Position numbers and translations under genes: made by a program
Part shown: positions 1 to 5,344 of the stretch, piece by piece
Layout: the number at the start of each line of letters is the position of its first letter
Position numbering within the stretch: position 1 is the stretch's first letter
From: Flavobacteriaceae bacterium
Lineage (GTDB): Bacteria; Bacteroidota; Bacteroidia; Flavobacteriales; Flavobacteriaceae
Reading direction: 5' to 3'
DNA length: 5,695 bases
Assembly (NCBI GenBank): GCA_947377425.1
Contig: CANCFZ010000150.1
Coordinates: 1-5,695, forward strand
The notes under the pieces: generated by a model
What the model saw: only the letters and a program-made list of their open reading frames with translations
Databases searched by the model: none
What the model was told of the DNA's origin: nothing

Positions 1-991
1 TGGAAGCGAAGTAATCCTTAAAACATTTGAAGATTCTCGAATGTTAGAGTTGTGTACGCCGGTTATTTTTGCCAATGTAAAAATTTTATCGTTCATTAAA
101 AAAAATCTAAATTCTGAAGTGGCTCTTCACGGAATTGACAAAATAGAACAATTGGTAAAAGGAAAAATCAATGTATTAAACGTTTGGCGAGAAGGAGTAG
201 ATATTAATTTTGGTCAGAACGATGAAAATGTTGGGAAATACGCCATTAAATCATTCGTGGCAGCTACAGACGCCTTAAAAAACGGATTGGTAGATGTTTT
301 AGTAACTGCGCCAATAAACAAATACAATGTTCAATCGGAAGATTTTAAATTTCCTGGGCATACTGATTATTTAGACAAAGAACTTGAAGGAAATGCCTTA
401 ATGTTAATGGTTCAAGATAATTTGAGAGTTGGTCTGTTAACCGATCATATTCCAGTTAATGAAGTAGCAAAGCATTTGACCGTGAAACTAATTGACCAAA
501 AACTGGAAACAATAAACATGACATTAAAGCAAGATTTTGGAATTAACAAACCAAAAATTGCAGTGTTGGCATTAAATCCACATGCTGGGGATAATGGAGT
601 AATTGGAAAAGAAGATGATGAAATAATAAAGCCAACAGTTAAAAAATTGTTTGAAAAAGGAATTTTTGCATTTGGCCCTTATTCGGCAGATGGTTTTTTT
701 GGAAGTGCGCAATATGAAAAGTTTGACGCGGTTATTGCTACCTATCATGATCAAGGATTAATTCCATTTAAAACTTTGTCTTTTGGGAGTGGCGTAAACT
801 ATACAGCAGGTTTAAATAAGATAAGAACATCACCAGATCATGGAACAGCTTATGAAATTGCAGGAAAAGGACTAGCTGATTACACATCTTTTAAAGAAGC
901 TGTTTATCTTGCGATTGACATCTATAACTCAAGAAATGAGTATTCGGAGTTGGTAAAAAACCCGCTAAAAACAAAAGAAAAACAGTTATAA
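1..991 (+). CDS. pdxA: 4-hydroxythreonine-4-phosphate dehydrogenase PdxA (5' end outside window)
   Basis: Cytosolic enzyme of the DXP-dependent pyridoxal 5'-phosphate pathway. It oxidises 4-phosphohydroxy-L-threonine with NAD(P)+; the product decarboxylates to the amino-ketone that PdxJ uses. The frame is open from base 2 with GSEVILKTFEDSR before the Met at 41, which is therefore internal. This fits PdxA, whose N-terminus should carry about 20 more residues upstream of the window. About 329 residues are visible. Counting from the Met at 41, the metal-binding histidines are H136 (TDHIPV), H181 (LNPHAGDNG) and H236 (TYHDQGL). Their spacing of 45 and 55 equals that of E. coli H166, H211 and H266. 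The substrate motif GHTDYL is at 106-111, and K244, N253 and R262 match E. coli K274, N283 and R292. All catalytic residues seen are intact, so the enzyme should be active. It lies upstream of yceD but is separated from it by a palindrome and a promoter, so it is probably a different transcription unit. Confidence 0.96.
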   Translation, partial: GSEVILKTFEDSRMLELCTPVIFANVKILSFIKKNLNSEVALHGIDKIEQLVKGKINVLNVWREGVDINFGQNDENVGKYAIKSFVAATDALKNGLVDVLVTAPINKYNVQSEDFKFPGHTDYLDKELEGNALMLMVQDNLRVGLLTDHIPVNEVAKHLTVKLIDQKLETINMTLKQDFGINKPKIAVLALNPHAGDNGVIGKEDDEIIKPTVKKLFEKGIFAFGPYSADGFFGSAQYEKFDAVIATYHDQGLIPFKTLSFGSGVNYTAGLNKIRTSPDHGTAYEIAGKGLADYTSFKEAVYLAIDIYNSRNEYSELVKNPLKTKEKQL

Positions 992-1010
992 ACAAAAAAA
1001 TGTTTATAAC
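985..1010. repeat. Perfect 10-bp inverted repeat overlapping the pdxA stop codon
   Basis: GTTATAAACA (985-994) and TGTTTATAAC (1001-1010) are exact reverse complements around a six-A loop. The left arm contains the pdxA TAA stop. The stem has only four G/C pairs and is followed by GCTTTTGAATTT rather than a clean U-tract, so it is a weak intrinsic terminator at best. It ends 3 bases before the TTTG of the yceD promoter, so a protein-binding site is an alternative. The repeat itself is certain; its role is not. Confidence 0.6.
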
Positions 1011-1013
1011 GCT

Positions 1014-1042
1014 TTTGAATTTATAATAATTTTATATCTTTG
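1014..1042 (+). promoter_or_regulatory. Bacteroidota-type promoter for yceD-rpmF
   Basis: TTTG at 1014-1017 and TATCTTTG at 1035-1042, separated by 17 bases, match the flavobacterial housekeeping promoter pattern (TTTG or TTG near -33, TAnnTTTG near -7). The spacer is almost pure A/T. Transcription would start at about 1047-1050, giving a leader of roughly 35 nt before the yceD ATG. The full match to TAnnTTTG makes this the best promoter in the window. Confidence 0.75.
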
Positions 1043-1053
1043 CACTCCCAAAC

Positions 1054-1070
1054 CCGAATCTTCGGATTGG
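1054..1070 (+). promoter_or_regulatory. UUCG-tetraloop hairpin in the yceD leader
   Basis: AATC (1057-1060) pairs with GATT (1065-1068) around a TTCG loop closed by C-G, a very stable tetraloop type. CC (1054-1055) can extend the stem with GG (1069-1070) if G1056 is bulged. It falls near the predicted 5' end of the mRNA and stops 13 nt before the start codon. It may protect the 5' end or mark a regulatory site for the L32 operon. The structure is a hand-made prediction. Confidence 0.35.
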
Positions 1071-1083
1071 ACAAATTGATGAA

Positions 1084-1629
1084 ATGATGAAAGTTACAAA
1101 TGAATTTTTAATTCCGTTTATTGGATTAAAGTTAGGGAAACATCAATTTGAATTTGAGATTAAAAAAGCGTTCTTTGATAGTTTTGAGTATCATGAATAT
1201 GAAGATTGTGATATCAAAGTAGATGTAGTTTTAGATAAAAAAAGCACCATGTTGGAGCTTGCCTTCAAACACAAAGGAACAGTTCATGTACCTTGTGATT
1301 TAACAAACGAAATGTTTGATTTGCCAATTAAAGGTAAAATTAAATTAGTGGTAAGTTTTGGAGAAGAGTTCAACAATGACAATGAAGAATTGCTGATATT
1401 GCCTCATGGCGAACATCAAATAGATGTATCACAATATATTTATGAAATGATTGTGCTTTCGGTTCCATTAAAAAGAGTTCATCCCGGAATTAAAGATGGA
1501 ACTTTGAAAACAGAAACATTAGAAAAACTAACAAAATTATCAGCAAAAGAGCAGAAGAAAGAAATTAAAAAAGAAGAAAATACCGACCCACGTTGGGACA
1601 AATTAAAACAACTATTAACGGATAAATAA
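1084..1629 (+). CDS. yceD: YceD/DUF177 family protein, linked to L32
   Basis: A 181-residue member of the YceD (DUF177) family, small cytosolic proteins nearly always encoded directly before rpmF. The family is linked to ribosome or 23S rRNA maturation, and its exact biochemical role is not well settled. The family core is visible as GTVHVPCDLTNEMFDLPI at about residues 65-82. The conserved segment QYIYEMIVLSVPLKRVHP lies at about 117-134. A lysine/glutamate-rich linker at about 146-167 precedes the typical C-terminal motif DPRWDKLKQLL. The start could be either of two adjacent ATGs (1084 or 1087); neither has a Shine-Dalgarno sequence, as usual for this phylum. The upstream ATG at 1079 runs straight into a stop. 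The gene is 9 bases from rpmF and almost certainly cotranscribed with it. The rpmF linkage supports the call as much as the protein motifs do. Confidence 0.88.
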   Translation: MMKVTNEFLIPFIGLKLGKHQFEFEIKKAFFDSFEYHEYEDCDIKVDVVLDKKSTMLELAFKHKGTVHVPCDLTNEMFDLPIKGKIKLVVSFGEEFNNDNEELLILPHGEHQIDVSQYIYEMIVLSVPLKRVHPGIKDGTLKTETLEKLTKLSAKEQKKEIKKEENTDPRWDKLKQLLTDK

Positions 1630-1638
1630 TATAGTAAA

Positions 1639-1833
1639 ATGGCACATCCTAAGAGAAAAATCTCCAAAACAAGAAGAGATAAGAGAAGAACACATTACAA
1701 AGCAACTGTAGCTACAATTGCAACTTGTCCAATAACTGGAGAAGCACATTTATACCATAGAGCTTACTGGCACGAAGGTAAAATGTATTACAGAGGACAA
1801 GTAGTTATTGATAAATCAGTAGCAGCGGCTTAA
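1639..1833 (+). CDS. rpmF: 50S ribosomal protein L32 (bL32), zinc-ribbon-degenerate form
   Basis: A small basic protein of the large ribosomal subunit, 64 residues. The start MAHPKRKISKTRRDKRRTHYK is the classic L32 N-terminus, and the C-terminal part HLYHRAYWHEGKMYYRGQVV completes the fold. In zinc-binding L32 four cysteines form a ribbon. Here only C30 remains (TCPITGE) and the other positions are not Cys, so this is a C-minus version that probably does not bind zinc. The start is fixed by the family N-terminus; the upstream bases ATAATATAGTAAA show no Shine-Dalgarno sequence. It is the second gene of yceD-rpmF, and a strong terminator lies 21 bases after its stop. Confidence 0.97.
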   Translation: MAHPKRKISKTRRDKRRTHYKATVATIATCPITGEAHLYHRAYWHEGKMYYRGQVVIDKSVAAA

Positions 1834-1854
1834 TTTATATTTAAATTTACATTT

Positions 1855-1887
1855 AAACTCTCACACTGTGAGAGTTTTTTGTTTTTT
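1855..1887 (+). terminator. Intrinsic terminator after rpmF
   Basis: A 10-bp stem (1855-1864 with 1868-1877, core ACTCTCAC/GTGAGAGT) with a three-base ACT loop is followed by T-runs to 1887, broken only by G1881. This is a textbook rho-independent terminator for the yceD-rpmF unit and separates it from fabH. Confidence 0.9.
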
Positions 1888-1917
1888 GTAAATTTTAATT
1901 ATAACTAAATAATTTTT
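1885..1917 (+). promoter_or_regulatory. Possible weak promoter for fabH-accB-accC
   Basis: Because a strong terminator precedes fabH, a promoter is expected here. TTTG at 1885-1888 and TAATTTTT at 1910-1917, with 21 bases between, match the flavobacterial pattern except that the last G of TAnnTTTG is T. The start of transcription would be near 1922-1925. In such A/T-rich DNA a one-mismatch match can occur by chance. Confidence 0.3.
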
Positions 1918-1927
1918 TGTAAATTCC

Positions 1928-1957
1928 ACCTCTTTTAAAATGATTTTTTTAAGAGGT
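1928..1957 (+). promoter_or_regulatory. Inverted repeat in the fabH leader
   Basis: ACCTCTT (1928-1934) and AAGAGGT (1951-1957) are exact reverse complements. Inside them, after two T-T mismatches, A1937-A1940 can pair with T1945-T1948. The repeat ends 14 bases before the fabH ATG. It could be an operator near the transcription start or a hairpin controlling translation. No T-run follows it, so it is not a terminator for + strand transcripts. The role is inferred from position only. Confidence 0.4.
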
Positions 1958-1971
1958 TATAAAATAGTAAT

Positions 1972-2970
1972 ATGAGTACAATTACAGCAGCAATAACCGC
2001 AGTTGGTGGTTATGTTCCAGACTTTGTTTTGTCTAATCAAGTTTTAGAAACTTTAGTTGACACCAATGATGAATGGATAACATCAAGAACGGGTATAAAA
2101 GAAAGAAGAGTACTAAAAGAACCTGGAAAAGGAACTTCTTATTTAGCAATAAAAGCCGCACAAGATTTAATTAAAAGAGGTAATATTAATCCCGCCGAAA
2201 TTGACTTAGTAATAATGGCAACCACTACACCCGATATGTTAGTGGCCTCAACTGGTGTTTATGTAGCCACACAAATTGGCGCAGTAAATGCTTTTGCTTA
2301 CGATTTGCAAGCGGCTTGTTCAAGTTTTCTTTTCGGAATGTCAACAGCAGCTGCCTATATTCAATCTGGCAGATACAAAAAAGTATTGTTAATTGGTGCC
2401 GATAAAATGTCATCAATTATCGATTATACTGATAGAGCAACCTGCATTATTTTTGGTGATGGAGCAGGAGCAGCTTTGTTTGAACCAAATCACGAAGGAC
2501 TAGGTTTGCAAGACGAACTATTACGATCTGATGGAATTGGAAGAGAATATTTAAAAATTGATGCAGGAGGTTCTATTTTGCCAGCGTCAAAAGAAACGGT
2601 TGAAAACAGTCAACATTATGTTTTTCAAGATGGCAAAACTGTATACAAATACGCAGTTTCAGGAATGGCAGACGTTAGTGAAAAAATAATGCAACGTAAC
2701 AATCTAACTAAAGAAGATGTAAATTGGCTGATTGCACATCAAGCTAACAAAAGAATCATTGATGCAACTGCATCAAGAATGGAACTTGACGAAGAAAAAG
2801 TTCTTATAAATATTCAAAAATACGGAAACACCACTTCGGCAACATTACCCTTGTTGTTGAGTGATTTTGAACATAAATTTAAAAAAGGTGACAACCTTAT
2901 TTTTGCTGCCTTTGGTGGCGGATTTACTTGGGGTTCAATCTACTTAAAATGGGCATACAACAAACAATAA
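1972..2970 (+). CDS. fabH: Beta-ketoacyl-ACP synthase III (FabH)
   Basis: Cytosolic condensing enzyme that starts type II fatty-acid synthesis by joining an acyl-CoA primer to malonyl-ACP, giving beta-ketoacyl-ACP. The length of 332 residues is normal for the family. The Cys-His-Asn triad is complete: C116 in DLQAACSSF, H256 in WLIAHQANKRI and N286 in YGNTTSATLP. The N-terminal segment NDEWITSRTGIKERR and the C-terminal FAAFGGGFTWGS are also typical. The ATG at 1972 gives the expected N-terminus (ITAVGGYVP close to the start). Flavobacteria make many iso- and anteiso-branched fatty acids, so branched short acyl-CoAs are likely primers; that is inference from the group, not from residues seen. 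It is followed after 25 bases by accB and accC, whose product malonyl-CoA feeds its substrate. plsX, often found just upstream, is absent. Confidence 0.96.
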   Translation: MSTITAAITAVGGYVPDFVLSNQVLETLVDTNDEWITSRTGIKERRVLKEPGKGTSYLAIKAAQDLIKRGNINPAEIDLVIMATTTPDMLVASTGVYVATQIGAVNAFAYDLQAACSSFLFGMSTAAAYIQSGRYKKVLLIGADKMSSIIDYTDRATCIIFGDGAGAALFEPNHEGLGLQDELLRSDGIGREYLKIDAGGSILPASKETVENSQHYVFQDGKTVYKYAVSGMADVSEKIMQRNNLTKEDVNWLIAHQANKRIIDATASRMELDEEKVLINIQKYGNTTSATLPLLLSDFEHKFKKGDNLIFAAFGGGFTWGSIYLKWAYNKQ

Positions 2971-2995
2971 AAAACTATAACTAAAACAAATAATT

Positions 2996-3478
2996 ATGGA
3001 TTTAAAAGAAATTCAAAACCTAATCAAATTTGTATCTAATTCTGGAGTTGCAGAAGTAAAGTTAGAAACAGGCGATATCAAAATCACCATTAGAACAACT
3101 TTAGAAGGAAATACTCCTGATATAACTTATGTGCAACAAGCGCCAATGCAACAAGCGCTTCCTCAGGCAGTTCCTGCTCCTGTATCTCAAGCAACAGAAG
3201 TGCCAGCAGTAGCGCCAGTTGCAGACGAAAATGCTAAATATGTGATTATTAAATCACCAATGATTGGAACTTTCTATAGAAAACCATCTCCAGACAAACC
3301 ATCATTTATTGAAGTTGGAACTACTATTGCAAAAGGCGACGTACTTTGTGTGGTTGAGGCAATGAAATTATTTAACGAAATTGAAGCAGAAATAACGGGT
3401 AAAATTGTTAAAATTCTTGTTGACGATATGTCGCCAGTAGAATTTGACCAACCTTTATTCTTAGTTGATCCATCTTAA
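2996..3478 (+). CDS. accB: Biotin carboxyl carrier protein of acetyl-CoA carboxylase (AccB)
   Basis: Carries the biotin that shuttles CO2 from biotin carboxylase (AccC) to the carboxyltransferase (AccA/AccD, not in this window) to make malonyl-CoA. It has 160 residues. An N-terminal domain (1-35, MDLKEIQNLIKFV...) is followed by a flexible Pro/Ala/Gln/Val-rich linker at about 45-76, and then the biotinyl domain at about 80-160. The biotinylation site is K124 in VVEAMKLFNEI. The segment SPMIGTFYRKPSPDKPSF at 87-104 includes the thumb typical of true AccB proteins, which argues against other biotinyl-domain proteins. It lies 25 bases after fabH with no promoter seen between them, so cotranscription is likely. 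The gap to accC holds an unusual repeat structure. Confidence 0.96.
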   Translation: MDLKEIQNLIKFVSNSGVAEVKLETGDIKITIRTTLEGNTPDITYVQQAPMQQALPQAVPAPVSQATEVPAVAPVADENAKYVIIKSPMIGTFYRKPSPDKPSFIEVGTTIAKGDVLCVVEAMKLFNEIEAEITGKIVKILVDDMSPVEFDQPLFLVDPS

Positions 3479-3480
3479 AA

Positions 3481-3512
3481 AGTTAGAAGTTAGAGGTTAG
3501 AAGTTAGAAGTT
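3481..3512 (+). repeat. Tandem heptamer array AGTTAGA, about 4.6 copies
   Basis: Units at 3481-3487, 3488-3494, 3495-3501 (one change, GGTTAGA) and 3502-3508, plus a partial AGTT at 3509-3512. It begins 2 bases after the accB stop. It is complementary, allowing G-U pairs, to the octamer array that follows. Confidence 0.85.
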
Positions 3513-3525
3513 TTCTATCTTCCAA

Positions 3526-3560
3526 ATTGTCTAATTGACACATTGTCTAATTATCTAATT
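3526..3560 (+). repeat. Tandem octamer array ATTGTCTA, about 4.4 copies
   Basis: Units ATTGTCTA (3526-3533), ATTGACAC (3534-3541, diverged), ATTGTCTA (3542-3549), ATTATCTA (3550-3557) and a partial ATT. The embedded TCTAATT pairs with the AGTTAGA heptamers upstream through Watson-Crick pairs and one G-U pair per unit. It ends 8 bases before the accC start codon. Confidence 0.8.
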
Positions 3561-3568
3561 AAAAAAAT

Positions 3569-4918
3569 ATGTTTAAAAAAATATTAATTGCCAATAGAGG
3601 TGAAATTGCACTACGTGTAATTAGAACCTGTAGAGAAATGGGAATAAAAACCGTTGCCGTTTACTCTACTGCCGATGCCGAAAGTTTGCACGTTAAATTT
3701 GCTGACGAAGCCGTTTGTATCGGTCCACCACCAAGTAATTTATCTTACTTAAAAATGTCAAATATTATTGCCGCTGCCGAAATTACAAACGCAGATGCAA
3801 TTCATCCAGGATATGGTTTTTTGTCTGAAAATGCTAAATTTTCTAAAATTTGTCAAGAACACGGAATAAAATTCATCGGTGCATCACCAGAAATGATTGA
3901 TAGAATGGGCGATAAAGCTTCGGCTAAAGCTACCATGATTGAAGCTGGAGTTCCTTGTGTCCCTGGTTCTGTTGGGATTTTAGAATCTTACGAACAAGCC
4001 GAACAATTAGCCTCAGAATTTGGTTATCCAGTAATGCTAAAAGCAACCGCTGGAGGTGGAGGAAAAGGAATGCGTGCCGTATGGAAACATGAAGATTTAC
4101 TAAAAGCATGGGAAAGTGCTCGTCAAGAGTCAGCTGCCGCTTTTGGAAACGACGGAATGTATCTTGAAAAACTAATTGAAGAACCAAGACATATCGAAAT
4201 TCAAGTAGTTGGCGATTCTTACGGAAAAGCATGTCACTTGTCAGAAAGAGATTGCTCTGTTCAAAGACGTCACCAAAAATTAACTGAAGAAACTCCATCA
4301 CCATTTATGACCGACGAATTACGTCAAAAAATGGGTGAAGCAGCCGTGAAAGCAGCCGAATATATTCAATATGAAGGCGCAGGAACTGTAGAATTCTTGG
4401 TTGATAAACATAGAAATTTCTACTTCATGGAAATGAATACTCGTATCCAAGTAGAACACCCAATTACAGAACAAGTTGTAGATTACGATTTAATTCGTGA
4501 GCAAATTCTTGTTGCTGCAGGAGTGCCAATTTCTGGAAAAAATTACTTTCCAAACCTTCACGCAATAGAATGTCGTATCAACGCCGAAGATCCATACAAT
4601 GACTTCCGCCCTTCACCAGGAAAAATCACAGTGCTTCATGCGCCAGGCGGACATGGTGTGCGTTTAGATACACACGTTTACGCAGGTTATACAATTCCAC
4701 CAAATTACGATTCAATGATTGCCAAGTTAATTACAACGGCGCAAACAAGAGAAGAAGCAATTAGCAAAATGAAACGCGCATTAGACGAGTTTTATATAGA
4801 AGGAATAAAAACCACAATACCATTTCACAGACAATTAATGGACGAACCAGAATATGTAGCCGGAAATTATACCACTGCATTTATGGATACTTTCAAAATG
4901 AAAGAAATAGTAGAATAG
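3569..4918 (+). CDS. accC: Biotin carboxylase subunit of acetyl-CoA carboxylase (AccC)
   Basis: Uses ATP and bicarbonate to carboxylate the biotin on AccB, the first half-reaction of malonyl-CoA synthesis, in the cytosol. Its 449 residues equal the length of E. coli AccC, with no fused biotinyl or carboxyltransferase domain. The N-terminal biotin carboxylase domain begins FKKILIANRGEIALRVIR. The ATP-grasp domain follows, with K116, K158, the glycine loop AGGGGKGM at 161-168, H208 and E275. The active-site segment MEMNTRIQVEHP holds E288, N290, R292, Q294 and E296, the same numbers as in E. coli. The C-terminal domain includes ECRINAEDP with R336. No key residue is missing. The ATG at 3569 gives the exact family N-terminus. 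It is probably cotranscribed with fabH-accB, although the 90-base repeat-bearing gap is wide for accB-accC. Two terminators follow. Confidence 0.97.
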   Translation: MFKKILIANRGEIALRVIRTCREMGIKTVAVYSTADAESLHVKFADEAVCIGPPPSNLSYLKMSNIIAAAEITNADAIHPGYGFLSENAKFSKICQEHGIKFIGASPEMIDRMGDKASAKATMIEAGVPCVPGSVGILESYEQAEQLASEFGYPVMLKATAGGGGKGMRAVWKHEDLLKAWESARQESAAAFGNDGMYLEKLIEEPRHIEIQVVGDSYGKACHLSERDCSVQRRHQKLTEETPSPFMTDELRQKMGEAAVKAAEYIQYEGAGTVEFLVDKHRNFYFMEMNTRIQVEHPITEQVVDYDLIREQILVAAGVPISGKNYFPNLHAIECRINAEDPYNDFRPSPGKITVLHAPGGHGVRLDTHVYAGYTIPPNYDSMIAKLITTAQTREEAISKMKRALDEFYIEGIKTTIPFHRQLMDEPEYVAGNYTTAFMDTFKMKEIVE

Positions 4919-4945
4919 AACTTTAGATATGAGTTCATGTTATAG

Positions 4946-4975
4946 AAACCATTCGTTAATTCGGATGGTTTTTTT
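4946..4975 (+). terminator. Intrinsic terminator after accC
   Basis: A 10-bp stem (4946-4955 with 4962-4971, core ACCATTCG/CGGATGGT, one G-T pair) with a TTAATT loop runs into seven T bases (4969-4975). It ends the fabH-accB-accC transcript 27 bases after the accC stop. Confidence 0.88.
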
Positions 4976-5006
4976 GTTTGAAAGAATGTATTTAAAATTT
5001 TCCATA

Positions 5007-5036
5007 AAAAAACCGTCCAATAATGAACGGTTTTTT
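5007..5036. terminator. Bidirectional terminator between accC and rpmA
   Basis: AAAAAACCGT (5007-5016) and ACGGTTTTTT (5027-5036) form a 10-bp stem with a 10-base loop. It has a T-run on both strands, so it can end rplU-rpmA transcription from the right and catch leftover accC transcripts from the left. It lies 24 bases beyond the rpmA stop. Confidence 0.85.
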
Positions 5037-5059
5037 AAAAATCTAAAATAAATTTTAGA

Positions 5060-5320
5060 TTATGCTTCAAAAGGAACAATAGAAACAAACGATTTATCGT
5101 TAGCTTTCTTTTGAAATTTCACAACGCCATCAACTCTTGCATGTAAAGTATGATCTTTACCCATGTAAACGTTTTCGCCTGGATTGTGTTTAGAACCTCT
5201 TTGTCTTATTATAATGTTTCCAGCAATTGCAGCTTGACCACCATATATCTTAACGCCTAAACGTTTAGAATGTGATTCTCTACCATTCTTCGAACTACCG
5301 ACACCTTTCTTGTGAGCCAT
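5060..5320 (-). CDS. rpmA: 50S ribosomal protein L27 (bL27)
   Basis: Large-subunit ribosomal protein whose N-terminal tail reaches toward the peptidyl-transferase centre. It has 86 residues, the normal size. The N-terminus MAHKKGVGSSKNGRESHSKRL and the block GNIIIRQRGSKHNPGENVYMGKDHTL are highly characteristic. The protein begins directly at MAHKKG without the short cleaved extension seen in Firmicutes L27. The start codon at 5318-5320 is fixed by this N-terminus. It follows rplU by 24 bases in the usual rplU-rpmA operon, converges on accC, and is followed by a shared terminator hairpin. Confidence 0.98.
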   Translation of the reverse strand: MAHKKGVGSSKNGRESHSKRLGVKIYGGQAAIAGNIIIRQRGSKHNPGENVYMGKDHTLHARVDGVVKFQKKANDKSFVSIVPFEA

Positions 5321-5324
5321 GATG

Positions 5325-5342
5325 TTATAGGTTTTATAGGTT
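5325..5342 (-). repeat. Perfect 9-bp tandem duplication in the rplU-rpmA spacer
   Basis: On the minus strand AACCTATAA occurs twice back to back, filling most of the 24-base gap and ending 4 bases before the rpmA start codon. It contains no Shine-Dalgarno sequence. It may be a simple replication-slippage duplication that sets start-codon context. Confidence 0.7.
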
Positions 5343-5344
5343 AA

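Noticed and set aside
41..43. ATG at 41 as the pdxA start
   Set aside because: The frame is open upstream to the window edge and encodes residues that belong to PdxA (GSEVILKTFED), so this Met is internal.
572..754. Minus-strand open frame of 60 codons inside pdxA
   Set aside because: Antisense to the conserved metal-binding part of PdxA, with no promoter and no recognisable motif.
1479..1667. Minus-strand open frame of 62 codons with a hydrophobic N-terminus, antisense to the yceD end and rpmF start
   Set aside because: It lies fully opposite two solid genes, has no recognisable domain, and its hydrophobicity follows from the Lys/Glu-rich sense codons read in reverse.
2225..2416. Minus-strand open frame of 63 codons inside fabH
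   Set aside because: Antisense to the FabH active-site cysteine region; no independent evidence for a gene.
3516..3523. TATCTTCC between accB and accC as a -7 promoter element for accC
   Set aside because: It lacks the final TG of TAnnTTTG and sits in the loop of the repeat hairpin; no convincing -33 TTTG is placed upstream.
3481..3560. CRISPR-like array between accB and accC
   Set aside because: Units are only 7-8 bases, directly abutting and without spacers; this is a short tandem repeat pair, not CRISPR.
3930..4304. Minus-strand open frame of 124 codons inside accC
   Set aside because: A shadow of the well-conserved AccC ATP-grasp region; its Leu/Phe-rich low-complexity translation resembles no family I know.
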